A DNA stretch of 64,000 nucleotides from Bdellovibrio sp. SKB1291214 (GTDB lineage Bacteria > Bdellovibrionota > Bdellovibrionia > Bdellovibrionales > Bdellovibrionaceae). The stretch's first letter is position 1. Each line of letters starts with the position of its first letter. Shown piece after piece: positions 49,581 through 57,762 of the stretch. The position numbers and the translations under genes are program-made. The notes beneath the pieces were generated by a model, which was not told where the DNA came from, searched no databases, and saw only the letters and a list, made by a program, of their open reading frames with translations. The stretch is taken from NCBI RefSeq assembly GCF_002209355.2, contig NZ_CP106855.1, positions 2,790,001 to 2,854,000 on the forward strand. The letters run 5' to 3'.

Positions 49581-50456
49581 TTGTTTATCGGATTGACAGC
49601 TGTATTGCCAATTCCCGCCTATGCGACGCTTAGCTGCGACAACGTGTTTGCAGAAGAAATCGAAACAGTTCCCAGAGTGTTCTATAAACGACTGATCAGT
49701 AAATCCCTTCTTGAAGCCTCCGCAAACACCGAGCTTATTAAAGCCAATATTGCGAAACTTGCGTCGGCAGTCCTTCATGAAAACTCTGCTGTGATCAAAA
49801 ATGGTCGCGCCTACAACAGCGTGCCAATGACCGACTTTGTTGTTCAGGAAGTGAAACTGATTCCGGGCCAATACGTTGATGGCTACGCATTATTCATAGT
49901 GAAACTTCGCAGCCAACGAGATGGGGATGTAGAATTTGAAAGAATTCGCTCTAACGGTTACGCTGCATTTATTGAAAGATCCTTTCAATTTCGCCAGGAC
50001 CTAGCCAGCCAAGAGCCCCCGGCGAAAAGATTCAAGGCAGCGTTCTTAGAAAATGAAACAGTGAAAATGATCGATCAAGGGGAGGTTTTCATTTCCAGTC
50101 TCCCCGACCAAATTAATTTATCTCGAGTGATGAATCAGGCCGAGCGTGAACAGTGGGTAGAAGACAAGCCTCTCCGCACAGGACCTTTTGGCGCCAGGAC
50201 GCATTTCGCAGTCAATTATTTTAAGTTTCAAAAACAAGAACCTTATCTGATTCCTTATTCCAAACAGCAGCTTCTAAAGGCTTATCGCAATGGCGATGTC
50301 GAGATCAATACTTATGATTCAATTCCTCATCATGAAATGTGGCACGGAAAAATTGATCTGGAATTTGAAGTTGTTTTCACGGGCATTAAAGCCATGGAGT
50401 CTTTGCGCCCGCTACTTAAAAATGGTCTAAGGCAAGACATTCTAAAATTTGAATAG
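49581..50456 (+). CDS. Secreted hypothetical protein, signal peptide interrupted by TGA
   Basis: A 291-residue frame starting at TTG (49581). The mature part begins TLSCDNVFAEEIETVPRVFY, sharing T-L-x-C-x-x-VF...ET...F-x-K-x-x-I-x-x-x-LL with the divergent secreted protein. Later segments (AKRFKAAFLENETVKMIDQG, PFGARTHFAVNYFKFQKQE, HHEMWHGKIDLEFEVVFTG) match no family I know. In the same frame, ATG at 49527 opens a peptide MMNMGLIRYCLKLKAVS that ends at TGA (49578-49580), directly before LFIGLTAVLPIPAYA. Together they would make a perfect signal peptide. So either TTG restarts translation with a poor signal, or the gene carries a recent nonsense change. Confidence 0.6.
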   Translation: MFIGLTAVLPIPAYATLSCDNVFAEEIETVPRVFYKRLISKSLLEASANTELIKANIAKLASAVLHENSAVIKNGRAYNSVPMTDFVVQEVKLIPGQYVDGYALFIVKLRSQRDGDVEFERIRSNGYAAFIERSFQFRQDLASQEPPAKRFKAAFLENETVKMIDQGEVFISSLPDQINLSRVMNQAEREQWVEDKPLRTGPFGARTHFAVNYFKFQKQEPYLIPYSKQQLLKAYRNGDVEINTYDSIPHHEMWHGKIDLEFEVVFTGIKAMESLRPLLKNGLRQDILKFE

Positions 50457-50479
50457 CCGGGACCGGGATTCTCCCGGCT
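50455..50479. terminator. Hairpin between two convergent genes
   Basis: AGCCGGGA, a 9-base loop, TCCCGGCT: a perfect 8-bp G/C-rich stem at the stop of the secreted-protein gene. There is no U tract on either strand. Confidence 0.4.
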
Positions 50480-50495
50480 GTAGATACTCATGTGA

Positions 50496-51224
50496 TTATT
50501 GATAATGATACAAACGCGCTTTAATTTCAGAGATACGCTCTTCAATGAACGAGGTGGGATCTGGATCGGATTTTATTTTGCCAGAGGTATAGTCTAGAAA
50601 CGCCTCTTCATAAAACGGCTGAGCGGCAGCGTAATTCTTCATCTCATAATAAGTATTTGCGATATTCAGATTAGGAGCCCCCCGTAAGGCAGCATCTTTT
50701 TTTGATTTCTCTTTTAGATCTAGATATAGTTCCAAGGATTTATTTAAATCCCCTAGGTAATTATAATAAGCCGCCTCTTGAAACTGCTTTTCCTGAGCAG
50801 GATAAAAATCATCAATCATCGACCTAACCGCCGATTTATATTTGTCTTTAAGTTCTGGTTTTTTTAATTGCGATCTTAGAAAAGAAATCAAATTCTCGAT
50901 GGCGCGTGTATTGCCCGCAGTTTTAAAACCCTGATACATTTTTAACGGATCATCTTCGACCACGCAGCTTTCGCCTTTTAAGCATGTCGAAACCAAACTT
51001 TCAAAGTTTCCAGCAGTCAAGCTTAAAGGTTTTGATTCTGCCTTCGGAGTGTCGTGATAAACAACCAGCTCTGTCCCTGAAGGAAGTTGCACTCGAGTGA
51101 TCTGGTTTTCTGGAATTACCGGAGCTTGTTCGGTGCCCGTTTTTTTGGGATAAAAAACAACCGCAATGACTATCACGATCACTAAAACTACGAAGATGGC
51201 GATGAGGGTTTTTTTGTTTTTCAT
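50496..51224 (-). CDS. Membrane-anchored TPR-like protein
   Basis: A 242-residue protein with an N-terminal membrane helix (TLIAIFVVLVIVIVIAVVFY) and a periplasmic or cell-surface domain. It has a disulfide-like pair (STCLKGESCVVED) and C-terminal helical repeats of TPR type (YNYLGDLNKSLELYLDLKEK, LNIANTYYEMKNYAAAQPFY, EEAFLDYTSGK). It probably scaffolds another envelope protein. No family is recognised. It converges on the secreted-protein gene. Confidence 0.65.
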   Translation of the reverse strand: MKNKKTLIAIFVVLVIVIVIAVVFYPKKTGTEQAPVIPENQITRVQLPSGTELVVYHDTPKAESKPLSLTAGNFESLVSTCLKGESCVVEDDPLKMYQGFKTAGNTRAIENLISFLRSQLKKPELKDKYKSAVRSMIDDFYPAQEKQFQEAAYYNYLGDLNKSLELYLDLKEKSKKDAALRGAPNLNIANTYYEMKNYAAAQPFYEEAFLDYTSGKIKSDPDPTSFIEERISEIKARLYHYQ

Positions 51225-51701
51225 GCATTTATCATGAACGAATTTTCGAACGAAACGAAGTTTTTTTATTCAATCTTATTGAAGCTGATTGAGTTGATCT
51301 TGTTTTTCACGCAAGAGTTCTTGAATAGATCGAATCACTTCCTGCTGCCCCTGGACATTTCTAAAACCCAAACAAGTTCATATTTGTTTGGGGATTAAAT
51401 AACTTCATTTTTAATACAAAAGTTCTGCCTAAAATCTTGAATAGAGACGTTCAAAATGAGATGTCGTGTTGAGCTAAGTGGCTGTATTCACGACATTAAT
51501 AAGAATTAGTCTAGTCATGAGAGCTTTTTGTCGGCCGCCATGGTATCCTAGTCATATCAAAGACAGGAATTTTCTTCCTGTTCGCTTTTTTAAGTCTTTT
51601 TTCCGCTATGGATTCAAAAAAAGATCTCCCAGAGAGTCATCTGGGGCACGGGGTAAAAAAACTGAATAAACGACTGGAAAGGTCATCATAAAAGGTGCTT
51701 T
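51225..51701. other. Region before the SMR gene
   Basis: In these 477 bp I see no intact gene. On the minus strand, 51276-51378 reads open as a short helical, glutamine-rich stretch (QEVIRSIQELLREKQDQLNQ) ending in a stop, with no start codon; it looks like the tail of a lost coiled-coil gene. A hairpin ACAGGAA-TTTTC-TTCCTGT lies near 51565, followed by T-rich sequence on the plus strand. Confidence 0.4.
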
Positions 51702-52151
51702 ATGCCATATGCATATCTTGCGGCGGCAATTATCTTCGAGATCTTGGGTACGATCGGTATGAAATACGCGGAAGGTTTCACTCGGCTGATTCCTTCGGTA
51801 TTAATGGTCCTCTGTTTTGCTATTTCTTTTTTCTGTATTACTTTTGCTCTTAAAACTCTGCCTGTGAGTTTGGTCTACGCGATTTGGGCGGGTGTCGGTA
51901 CGGCAATTATGGCGGTGGTGGGGCTTGTTATTTTCAATGAGCCACTTCCGATGCAAAAAGTGTTTGCGACATCTTTGATTATTTTAGGTGTTGTGATGTT
52001 GAATTTCTCTGGCCAAAGTTCTTCAGTAGAAAATGTTGCTGCGGAAACAGAAGCTAAAGAGATTAAACGTGTTCCGTCGACGACGGTTGTAGCGCCGTCT
52101 TCGGTGGAGTTGCGCGGGAGATCTTCTGTGATGGATAGAAATTCTGGTTAA
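51702..52151 (+). CDS. Small multidrug resistance (SMR) family exporter
   Basis: A 149-residue inner-membrane protein. Four helices are visible (YLAAAIIFEILGTIGMKYAE, RLIPSVLMVLCFAISFFCIT, VSLVYAIWAGVGTAIMAVVG, QKVFATSLIILGVVMLNFSG). E13 in the first helix is the essential substrate/proton glutamate, and YAIWAGVG is the family signature. It pumps cationic compounds or guanidinium-like ions with proton exchange. Unusually, about 40 extra residues follow the fourth helix (a polar, Val/Thr/Ser-rich tail). No guanidine riboswitch was visible upstream. Confidence 0.88.
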   Translation: MPYAYLAAAIIFEILGTIGMKYAEGFTRLIPSVLMVLCFAISFFCITFALKTLPVSLVYAIWAGVGTAIMAVVGLVIFNEPLPMQKVFATSLIILGVVMLNFSGQSSSVENVAAETEAKEIKRVPSTTVVAPSSVELRGRSSVMDRNSG

Positions 52152-52184
52152 TGTATAAATAAGAAAAAGCAAAATAGAGAATTG

Positions 52185-52218
52185 AAAGACCGAAGTGAAC
52201 CTTCGGTCTTTTTTTTTT
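52185..52218 (+). terminator. Intrinsic terminator of the SMR gene
   Basis: AAAGACCGAAG-TGAAC-CTTCGGTCTTT followed by more T; a textbook terminator. Confidence 0.92.
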
Positions 52219-52377
52219 GAGCTATATTACCCATAACCTAAGTTACGCTGTTCGACTGTCCGATAATTTGTTGGACCTCTCCAAATCACCAATCAAATTC
52301 TTTATGGAACTTCCATCACAGTGGGGCAAGTCAAATTGCCCATTCGTTGCTCAAACTCTGCAAGAGAAATATCATTT

Positions 52378-53001
52378 TCAGTGGGGACGATTATCGTCGT
52401 GACTATGAATTTGTTCTTCAACGAATTCATTCAAACGATCAAAAGGTGTTTCTGCTCTTGATGCATACTTCAAAAATCCCATTATCGTCTTTTTTAGTAA
52501 TTCATTTTGTTTTTGGTCTTTCAGCTGATCTTTATCGTCGAAGGCCTTTTCGGCAAAGGCGACACCGAAGAAATCCGGGTAAACGAAGGCGCCGAGCACA
52601 TGAAATGGGACTCGTGCATGAAAATTGCCTTTAATCGATGCAAATTGGCTTGTAGAGGCTCCAATTAATAGAATCTGCTTTCGTGATAGGGGTACGGGTT
52701 TAAGGCGTGAAAGCCAATCTATGGCGTTTTTGAATGTGCCGGGAATACTCCCATTGTATTCGGGTGACGAGATTATGATCGCATCGGCTGCGCTTATCTT
52801 TTCGGCAAGTTTTTTAACGGCCTCTGGAATTCCCTCGCCCGTTTCAATGTCTCCGTCGTACATGGGCATAGGAAAATCATTAAATTCAGAAAGTTCGACC
52901 TCAGTGCCGGGGAATTCTTCGGCGTGGGCTTTCGCTATTCGAATGAGTTTTTTGTTGAAGGATCCTTTTCTTAAAACGGGGGCAAAACAAAATATTTTCA
53001 T
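52378..53001 (-). CDS. NADPH-dependent FMN reductase-like flavoprotein (second)
   Basis: A 207-residue flavodoxin-fold reductase. IIISSPEYNGSIPGTFKNAI is the signature flavin-binding region, and FAPVLRKGSFNKKLIRIAKA the N-terminal phosphate loop with GS-x-NKKL. It resembles azo/chromate/quinone reductases (ChrR/YieF/ArsH-like group). The C-terminus after about 175 is longer than the first copy at 17332 and ends in a His/Asp tail (IHSHDDNRPH). The two are distant paralogs, not tandem copies. The gene diverges from kdpA. Confidence 0.85.
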   Translation of the reverse strand: MKIFCFAPVLRKGSFNKKLIRIAKAHAEEFPGTEVELSEFNDFPMPMYDGDIETGEGIPEAVKKLAEKISAADAIIISSPEYNGSIPGTFKNAIDWLSRLKPVPLSRKQILLIGASTSQFASIKGNFHARVPFHVLGAFVYPDFFGVAFAEKAFDDKDQLKDQKQNELLKKTIMGFLKYASRAETPFDRLNEFVEEQIHSHDDNRPH

Positions 53002-53468
53002 TTGCGTGATCCTTCCTTTTAAAAATTTTCAGTAAAACTCATTTCATGGGCTGCGGGAATCCCTTATTAAAAGGGCGAATTCTCAATTTATAATTTTAAA
53101 TGGTGGCGATCAGCTCTCTAAGAATTCTTGTTAATGGATTGCTAACAAACAAGCGCAGATTCTGACCTTTTTTGGAAGAAGCAACTGGGTTGGTAGCACT
53201 CATTAAAATTTCATACGAGTTTATGGGCGGGTTGTGACTAAAAATAGAGTTACAAAATTCGCAGATCCCACGTCTGACCCGAGCGCAGGGATGTAAATAA
53301 AAACAATGTTCTCATTAATGGGCTTGAAACATAAGAATTGTGGGCCCGTGCTTGGTTTTGAGTCGTTTTGTCTCTGATTTTTATGTTTTCTTTATGCCTG
53401 AGGGCGGGGTTTTTATCTGGGATTGAGGCTGGGGCGCCTATAGTGAAATCACGTTAGAGGGATGTTTT
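53002..53468. other. Divergent regulatory region upstream of kdpA
   Basis: A 467-bp region between the FMN reductase and kdpA. TATAGT at 53439-53444 is a possible -10 of the kdp operon, with no good -35, as expected for a KdpE-activated promoter. I searched for a kdpF-like short membrane peptide before kdpA and found none. Confidence 0.45.
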
Positions 53469-55139
53469 ATGGCATTTACTGGTGTGGATTTCGTTCAAGT
53501 TTCTGCGGCCCTAGTGGTGGTCACTTTTGTGACTCCGCTCTTAGGGGCGTATATGTTTAAGATTTTTAGTGGGCATCGGAATATTTTGATTTCGGCTTTA
53601 AGGCCACTGGAAGTTGCTGTTTATAAAGTTTCCGGCGTTCGAGAAACAGATGAAATGAATTGGAGAGAATACGCGAAAACTCTACTTATTTTTAATATTA
53701 TAGGTCTCGTATTTTTAATGCTTTTGCAGATGTTGCAGGGGCATCTTCCTTTAAATCCTGAAAAGCTTCCGGGATTGTCCTGGCATCTTGCCTTTAATAC
53801 GGCTGTGAGTTTTGTGACGAATACAAACTGGCAGGCTTACTCTGGAGAAAATACTTTAAGTTATCTGACGCAAATGTTGGGACTAGGAGTGCAAAATTTT
53901 GTAAGTGCTGCGACGGGCTTGGGAGTACTTTTAGCAATCGCTCGGGGTATCGCCAATAGGCAGAATTCAAACCTCGGAAATTTCTGGGTGGATTTGACTC
54001 GAGGAACTGTTCATTTGCTATTGCCCTTATCGGTGATTTTTACTGTGGTATTGATGGGCCAAGGAGTTGTTCAAAACTTTCTTCCTTATGATCACGTGAA
54101 AACAGTTGAGGGTCTGGAGCAAATTATTCCTCAGGGGCCGGCAGCTTCGCAAATTGCGATTAAGCAGCTGGGGTCTAACGGTGGGGGATTCTTTGGGGTT
54201 AACAGTGCGCACCCGTTTGAAAATCCAACGCCATTAACAAACTTTCTGGAGTTAGTTGCCATCCTTGCGATCGCATCGGGCGGTACGTATTTGTTTGGTT
54301 TGATGGTGGGATCTCGTCGACAAGGCTGGGTTTTGTTTGGCGTGATGATGGCTTTAATGGTTACGGTGTTGGCGATTTCGCTTTGGTCAGAATTTAATTT
54401 TGGCTCTATGGAAGGTAAGGAAACTCGTTTCGGTATGACCAATACTGTTTTGTGGTCAGTCTTTACCACAGTTGCATCGAACGGTTCAGTGAACGGGATG
54501 TTGTCCAGTATGTCACCTTTATCGGGTGGCATTGCGATGCTGAATATGATGTTAGGGGAAGTTGTCTTCGGTGGTGTTGGCGCGGGCATGTACGGCATCC
54601 TTTTGTATGTGATTCTGACAGTGTTTTTAGCCGGCCTTATGGTGGGAAGAACTCCAGAGTATTTCGGAAAGAAAATTGAGGCGCGAGAAATCACGTGGGT
54701 GGTCATCGGAGTTCTTGCTCCGTGTGCGACGATTCTTTTGGGATCTGCGATATCAGTGGTGGCTCCTGCGGGCCTTGCAGGCTTGGGGCATCAGGGGCCT
54801 CATGGATTGAGTGAAATTTTGTATGCGTATTCTTCGGCGGCAGGAAACAATGGCTCGGCTTTTGGCAGCCTAGCAGTAAACACATCATTCTATAACGTGA
54901 TGTTGGGTGTCGCTATGTTGATCGGTCGCTTTGCGATCATCATTCCGGTTTTGGTTGTTGCCGGAAGTTTGAGTGCTAAGAAAATCTCTCCACCCTCATC
55001 CGGTACATTCAAAACTGATTCCTTATTATTTGGTGGGTTGCTTGCGGGCGTGATCCTGATTGTGGGAGCGTTGACGTTTTTTCCTGCGTTGTCGTTGGGA
55101 CCGGTTTTGGAACATCTTTTGATGGTCACTAAGGCCTAG
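53469..55139 (+). CDS. kdpA: Potassium-transporting ATPase subunit A
   Basis: The channel-like subunit of the high-affinity Kdp potassium pump, inner membrane. At 556 residues it has the normal length. The four selectivity-filter loops are readable: [47 protein letters not shown] and [17 protein letters not shown] good ribosome-binding site (GAGGGA) precedes the ATG. kdpB follows after 8 bp. Confidence 0.97.
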   Translation: MAFTGVDFVQVSAALVVVTFVTPLLGAYMFKIFSGHRNILISALRPLEVAVYKVSGVRETDEMNWREYAKTLLIFNIIGLVFLMLLQMLQGHLPLNPEKLPGLSWHLAFNTAVSFVTNTNWQAYSGENTLSYLTQMLGLGVQNFVSAATGLGVLLAIARGIANRQNSNLGNFWVDLTRGTVHLLLPLSVIFTVVLMGQGVVQNFLPYDHVKTVEGLEQIIPQGPAASQIAIKQLGSNGGGFFGVNSAHPFENPTPLTNFLELVAILAIASGGTYLFGLMVGSRRQGWVLFGVMMALMVTVLAISLWSEFNFGSMEGKETRFGMTNTVLWSVFTTVASNGSVNGMLSSMSPLSGGIAMLNMMLGEVVFGGVGAGMYGILLYVILTVFLAGLMVGRTPEYFGKKIEAREITWVVIGVLAPCATILLGSAISVVAPAGLAGLGHQGPHGLSEILYAYSSAAGNNGSAFGSLAVNTSFYNVMLGVAMLIGRFAIIIPVLVVAGSLSAKKISPPSSGTFKTDSLLFGGLLAGVILIVGALTFFPALSLGPVLEHLLMVTKA

Positions 55140-55147
55140 GTGAATTT

Positions 55148-57226
55148 ATGAAAAGTTCTTTTTTAAATAAGCAATTGATGTTGGAAGCGATCAAATCAAG
55201 TTTCGTGAAATTAGATCCCCGAGTTCAATGGGGTAATCCGGTGATGTTTGTCACTTGGGTCGGAGCCCTCATAGTCACATTTATAACGACGTCGTTGATC
55301 ATAAGGGGGCAGTCTTACTCTTTTGAATTGCAAATTGCCGTTTGGTTATGGTTCACGGTGTTGTTTGCAAATTTCTCTGAAGCTGTGGCAGAGGGGCGCG
55401 GTAAAGCTCAGGCCGAGAGCCTTAAAAAAAGCCGTACGCACAGCGTGGCTCGTAAAATTTTAAACGGCCAGGAACAAACAATTCCTGCCACGAGTCTGCG
55501 CTCGGGGGATGTCGTCGTTTGTGAGTCGGGTGATATTATTCCCGGGGACGGTGAAGTTGTCGAAGGTATTGCTACTGTCGACGAATCGGCGATCACCGGT
55601 GAATCGGCTCCGGTCATTCGCGAAAGTGGTGGGGATCGAAGTGCTGTTACGGGCGGCACGCGAGTAATCAGTGATCGCATTTTGGTAAAGATCACGGCCG
55701 ATCCTGGGCAAAGTTTCTTAGATCGCATGATTTCGTTGGTCGAGGGAGCCAGTCGTCAGAAAACTCCAAACGAAATCGCTTTGAGTATATTATTGATTGC
55801 TTTGACTGTCGTGTTTGTCCTGGCTGTATCAACATTGAAATTCTTTGCAGAATTTTCTGCAGCAGCGTCTCATCAAGATCTTTCTCATATTGTGACAGTC
55901 ACGGTACTAATCGCTTTATTGGTGTGTTTGATCCCGACCACCATCGGGGGGCTGTTAAGCGCCATTGGGATCAGCGGTATGGATCGGATGATTCGTAAAA
56001 ACGTGATTGCTAAGAGTGGTCGCGCAGTCGAAGCGGCCGGAGATATTGATGTGTTGATGCTTGATAAGACAGGAACAATCACCCTGGGTAATCGAATGGC
56101 CAGTGAGTTTATTCCGGTACCGGGTGTTAAAGATGAAGCGTTAGCAGAAGCAGCTCAACTGGCTTCATTAAGTGATGAAACACCCGAGGGACGGTCGATT
56201 GTTGTTCTTGCGAAACATAAGTTTTCTTTGCGTGCAAAAACTTTGGAGCCCCATATGGCAGAGTTTGTTCCGTTTACGGCGCAAACACGTATGAGTGGCG
56301 TTGATCTTAAAAATCCAAAGGGCCCAGTGATGCTACGTAAAGGCGCTGGAGACGCGATCCAAAAACATGTAGAAGCTCTTGGGGGACAGTATCCAATGGC
56401 TGCTAAAGAGATTGTGGAGCGGGTGGCACGACAAGGGGGGACTCCATTGGTCGTAGCGGAGGGAAATAGAGTTCTGGGTGTGGTTTATCTTAAAGATATC
56501 GTGAAGGGAGGCATTAAAGAGCGATTCGCTGAACTTCGTAAGATGGGAATACGCACTGTGATGGTCACAGGGGATAACCCATTGACGGCGGCTGCTATTG
56601 CTGCGGAGGCCGGAGTCGATGATTACATTGCTCAGGCTACGCCAGAAATGAAACTTGCAAGAATTAGGGAAGAGCAAGCTCGCGGTCACCTAGTTGCAAT
56701 GACAGGAGATGGAACGAACGATGCGCCAGCGTTGGCTCAAGCCGATGTAGGTGTCGCGATGAACACCGGTACTCAAGCGGCGCGAGAGGCAGGTAATATG
56801 GTTGACCTGGATTCGAACCCGACAAAGTTGATTGAGATTGTTGAGACAGGGAAACAACTTTTGATGACTCGCGGAGCGCTGACAACGTTCAGTGTTGCGA
56901 ATGACGTTGCGAAATATTTTGCAATCATTCCAGCGATGTTTGCGACTCTTTACGCGACTCAAACGGGGGCTGGTCCCTTAGCGAAACTGAATGTTATGGG
57001 ACTTCACTCTCCACAAAGTGCGGTACTGAGTGCAGTTATTTTTAATGCTTTGATCATCATTCTCTTGATCCCATTGGCGTTAAAGGGTGTTGAGTACAGA
57101 GCTTTGGGTGCGAATGTGATTCTGCGTAGAAATATTATCAATTATGGTTTGGGTGGTTTGATTATTCCGTTCATTGGAATCAAAGTTATCGATCTGGTGA
57201 TTGTTGCTTTGGGAGTTGTGTCATGA
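55148..57226 (+). CDS. kdpB: Potassium-transporting ATPase subunit B
   Basis: The P-type ATPase subunit (692 residues) that powers Kdp. The phosphorylation site is in [13 protein letters not shown]; the actuator loop is [19 protein letters not shown]; the hinge is [20 protein letters not shown]. Membrane segments flank these domains as in the family. Its stop overlaps kdpC's start by 4 bp. Confidence 0.97.
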   Translation: MKSSFLNKQLMLEAIKSSFVKLDPRVQWGNPVMFVTWVGALIVTFITTSLIIRGQSYSFELQIAVWLWFTVLFANFSEAVAEGRGKAQAESLKKSRTHSVARKILNGQEQTIPATSLRSGDVVVCESGDIIPGDGEVVEGIATVDESAITGESAPVIRESGGDRSAVTGGTRVISDRILVKITADPGQSFLDRMISLVEGASRQKTPNEIALSILLIALTVVFVLAVSTLKFFAEFSAAASHQDLSHIVTVTVLIALLVCLIPTTIGGLLSAIGISGMDRMIRKNVIAKSGRAVEAAGDIDVLMLDKTGTITLGNRMASEFIPVPGVKDEALAEAAQLASLSDETPEGRSIVVLAKHKFSLRAKTLEPHMAEFVPFTAQTRMSGVDLKNPKGPVMLRKGAGDAIQKHVEALGGQYPMAAKEIVERVARQGGTPLVVAEGNRVLGVVYLKDIVKGGIKERFAELRKMGIRTVMVTGDNPLTAAAIAAEAGVDDYIAQATPEMKLARIREEQARGHLVAMTGDGTNDAPALAQADVGVAMNTGTQAAREAGNMVDLDSNPTKLIEIVETGKQLLMTRGALTTFSVANDVAKYFAIIPAMFATLYATQTGAGPLAKLNVMGLHSPQSAVLSAVIFNALIIILLIPLALKGVEYRALGANVILRRNIINYGLGGLIIPFIGIKVIDLVIVALGVVS

Positions 57227-57762
57227 AAAATTGGTTGATTGGTTTCCGCTTGTTTGTGGCATTGTCTGTTTTAACCGGTATTGCATATCCTTGCTTCATG
57301 ACGGCCGTTGGCTCGGCGACATTTCCCGAGCAAACACGGGGATCTTTAATAAAAAAAAATGATGCTGTTGTTGGGTCCACTTTGCTCGCGCAAAAATTTA
57401 CGGGTGCAAGCTATTTTTGGCCTCGTCCTTCGGCGGCCGATTATAACGGGGCTTCTTCGGGAGCGAGCAATATGTCTCCCACCAACGAGATATTGAAAAA
57501 GGTGGTTGCCGAGCGCCAGGCTCAGGGCTTAACGCGAGAAAACCTCTATGCTTCTGGAAGCGGACTCGATCCTGAAATCAGTCCGGAGGCTGCGAAGGAT
57601 CAAATTGAGCGTATCGCCAAGGAGCGTAAATTAACGTCTAAACAGACAGCGCTAGTCAGCGAGCTTGTTCAGGAATACACTGAAGGGCGCCAGTGGGGAT
57701 TCATGGGTGAGCCCCGCGTGAATGTTTTAAAGCTTAATTTAGCTTTGGATCAAAAATTATGA
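57223..57762 (+). CDS. kdpC: Potassium-transporting ATPase subunit C
   Basis: A 179-residue accessory subunit with one N-terminal membrane helix ([20 protein letters not shown]) and a periplasmic domain with [20 protein letters not shown] and [20 protein letters not shown], both KdpC signatures. It stabilises the KdpAB complex. Overlaps kdpB and kdpD by 4 bp each. Confidence 0.96.
   Translation: MKNWLIGFRLFVALSVLTGIAYPCFMTAVGSATFPEQTRGSLIKKNDAVVGSTLLAQKFTGASYFWPRPSAADYNGASSGASNMSPTNEILKKVVAERQAQGLTRENLYASGSGLDPEISPEAAKDQIERIAKERKLTSKQTALVSELVQEYTEGRQWGFMGEPRVNVLKLNLALDQKL

Noticed and set aside
51276-51378. Short minus-strand helical reading frame (QELLREKQDQLNQ)
   Set aside because: No start codon and only about 33 codons; at best a remnant, so noted in the region entry but not called as a gene.
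51478-51669. 63-codon plus-strand frame before the SMR gene
   Set aside because: Arg/Lys/Phe-rich with no family pattern and no good ribosome-binding site; runs through a hairpin and T-rich stretch.
51640-51701. Guanidine riboswitch before the SMR exporter
   Set aside because: GGGGCACGGGGT caught the eye, but the paired ACGR loops of the guanidine-II class and the conserved cores of classes I and III are absent.
53382-53457. 24-codon frame as a kdpF gene before kdpA
   Set aside because: KdpF is a continuous hydrophobic helix; this peptide (MFSLCLRAGFLSGIEAG) is not.
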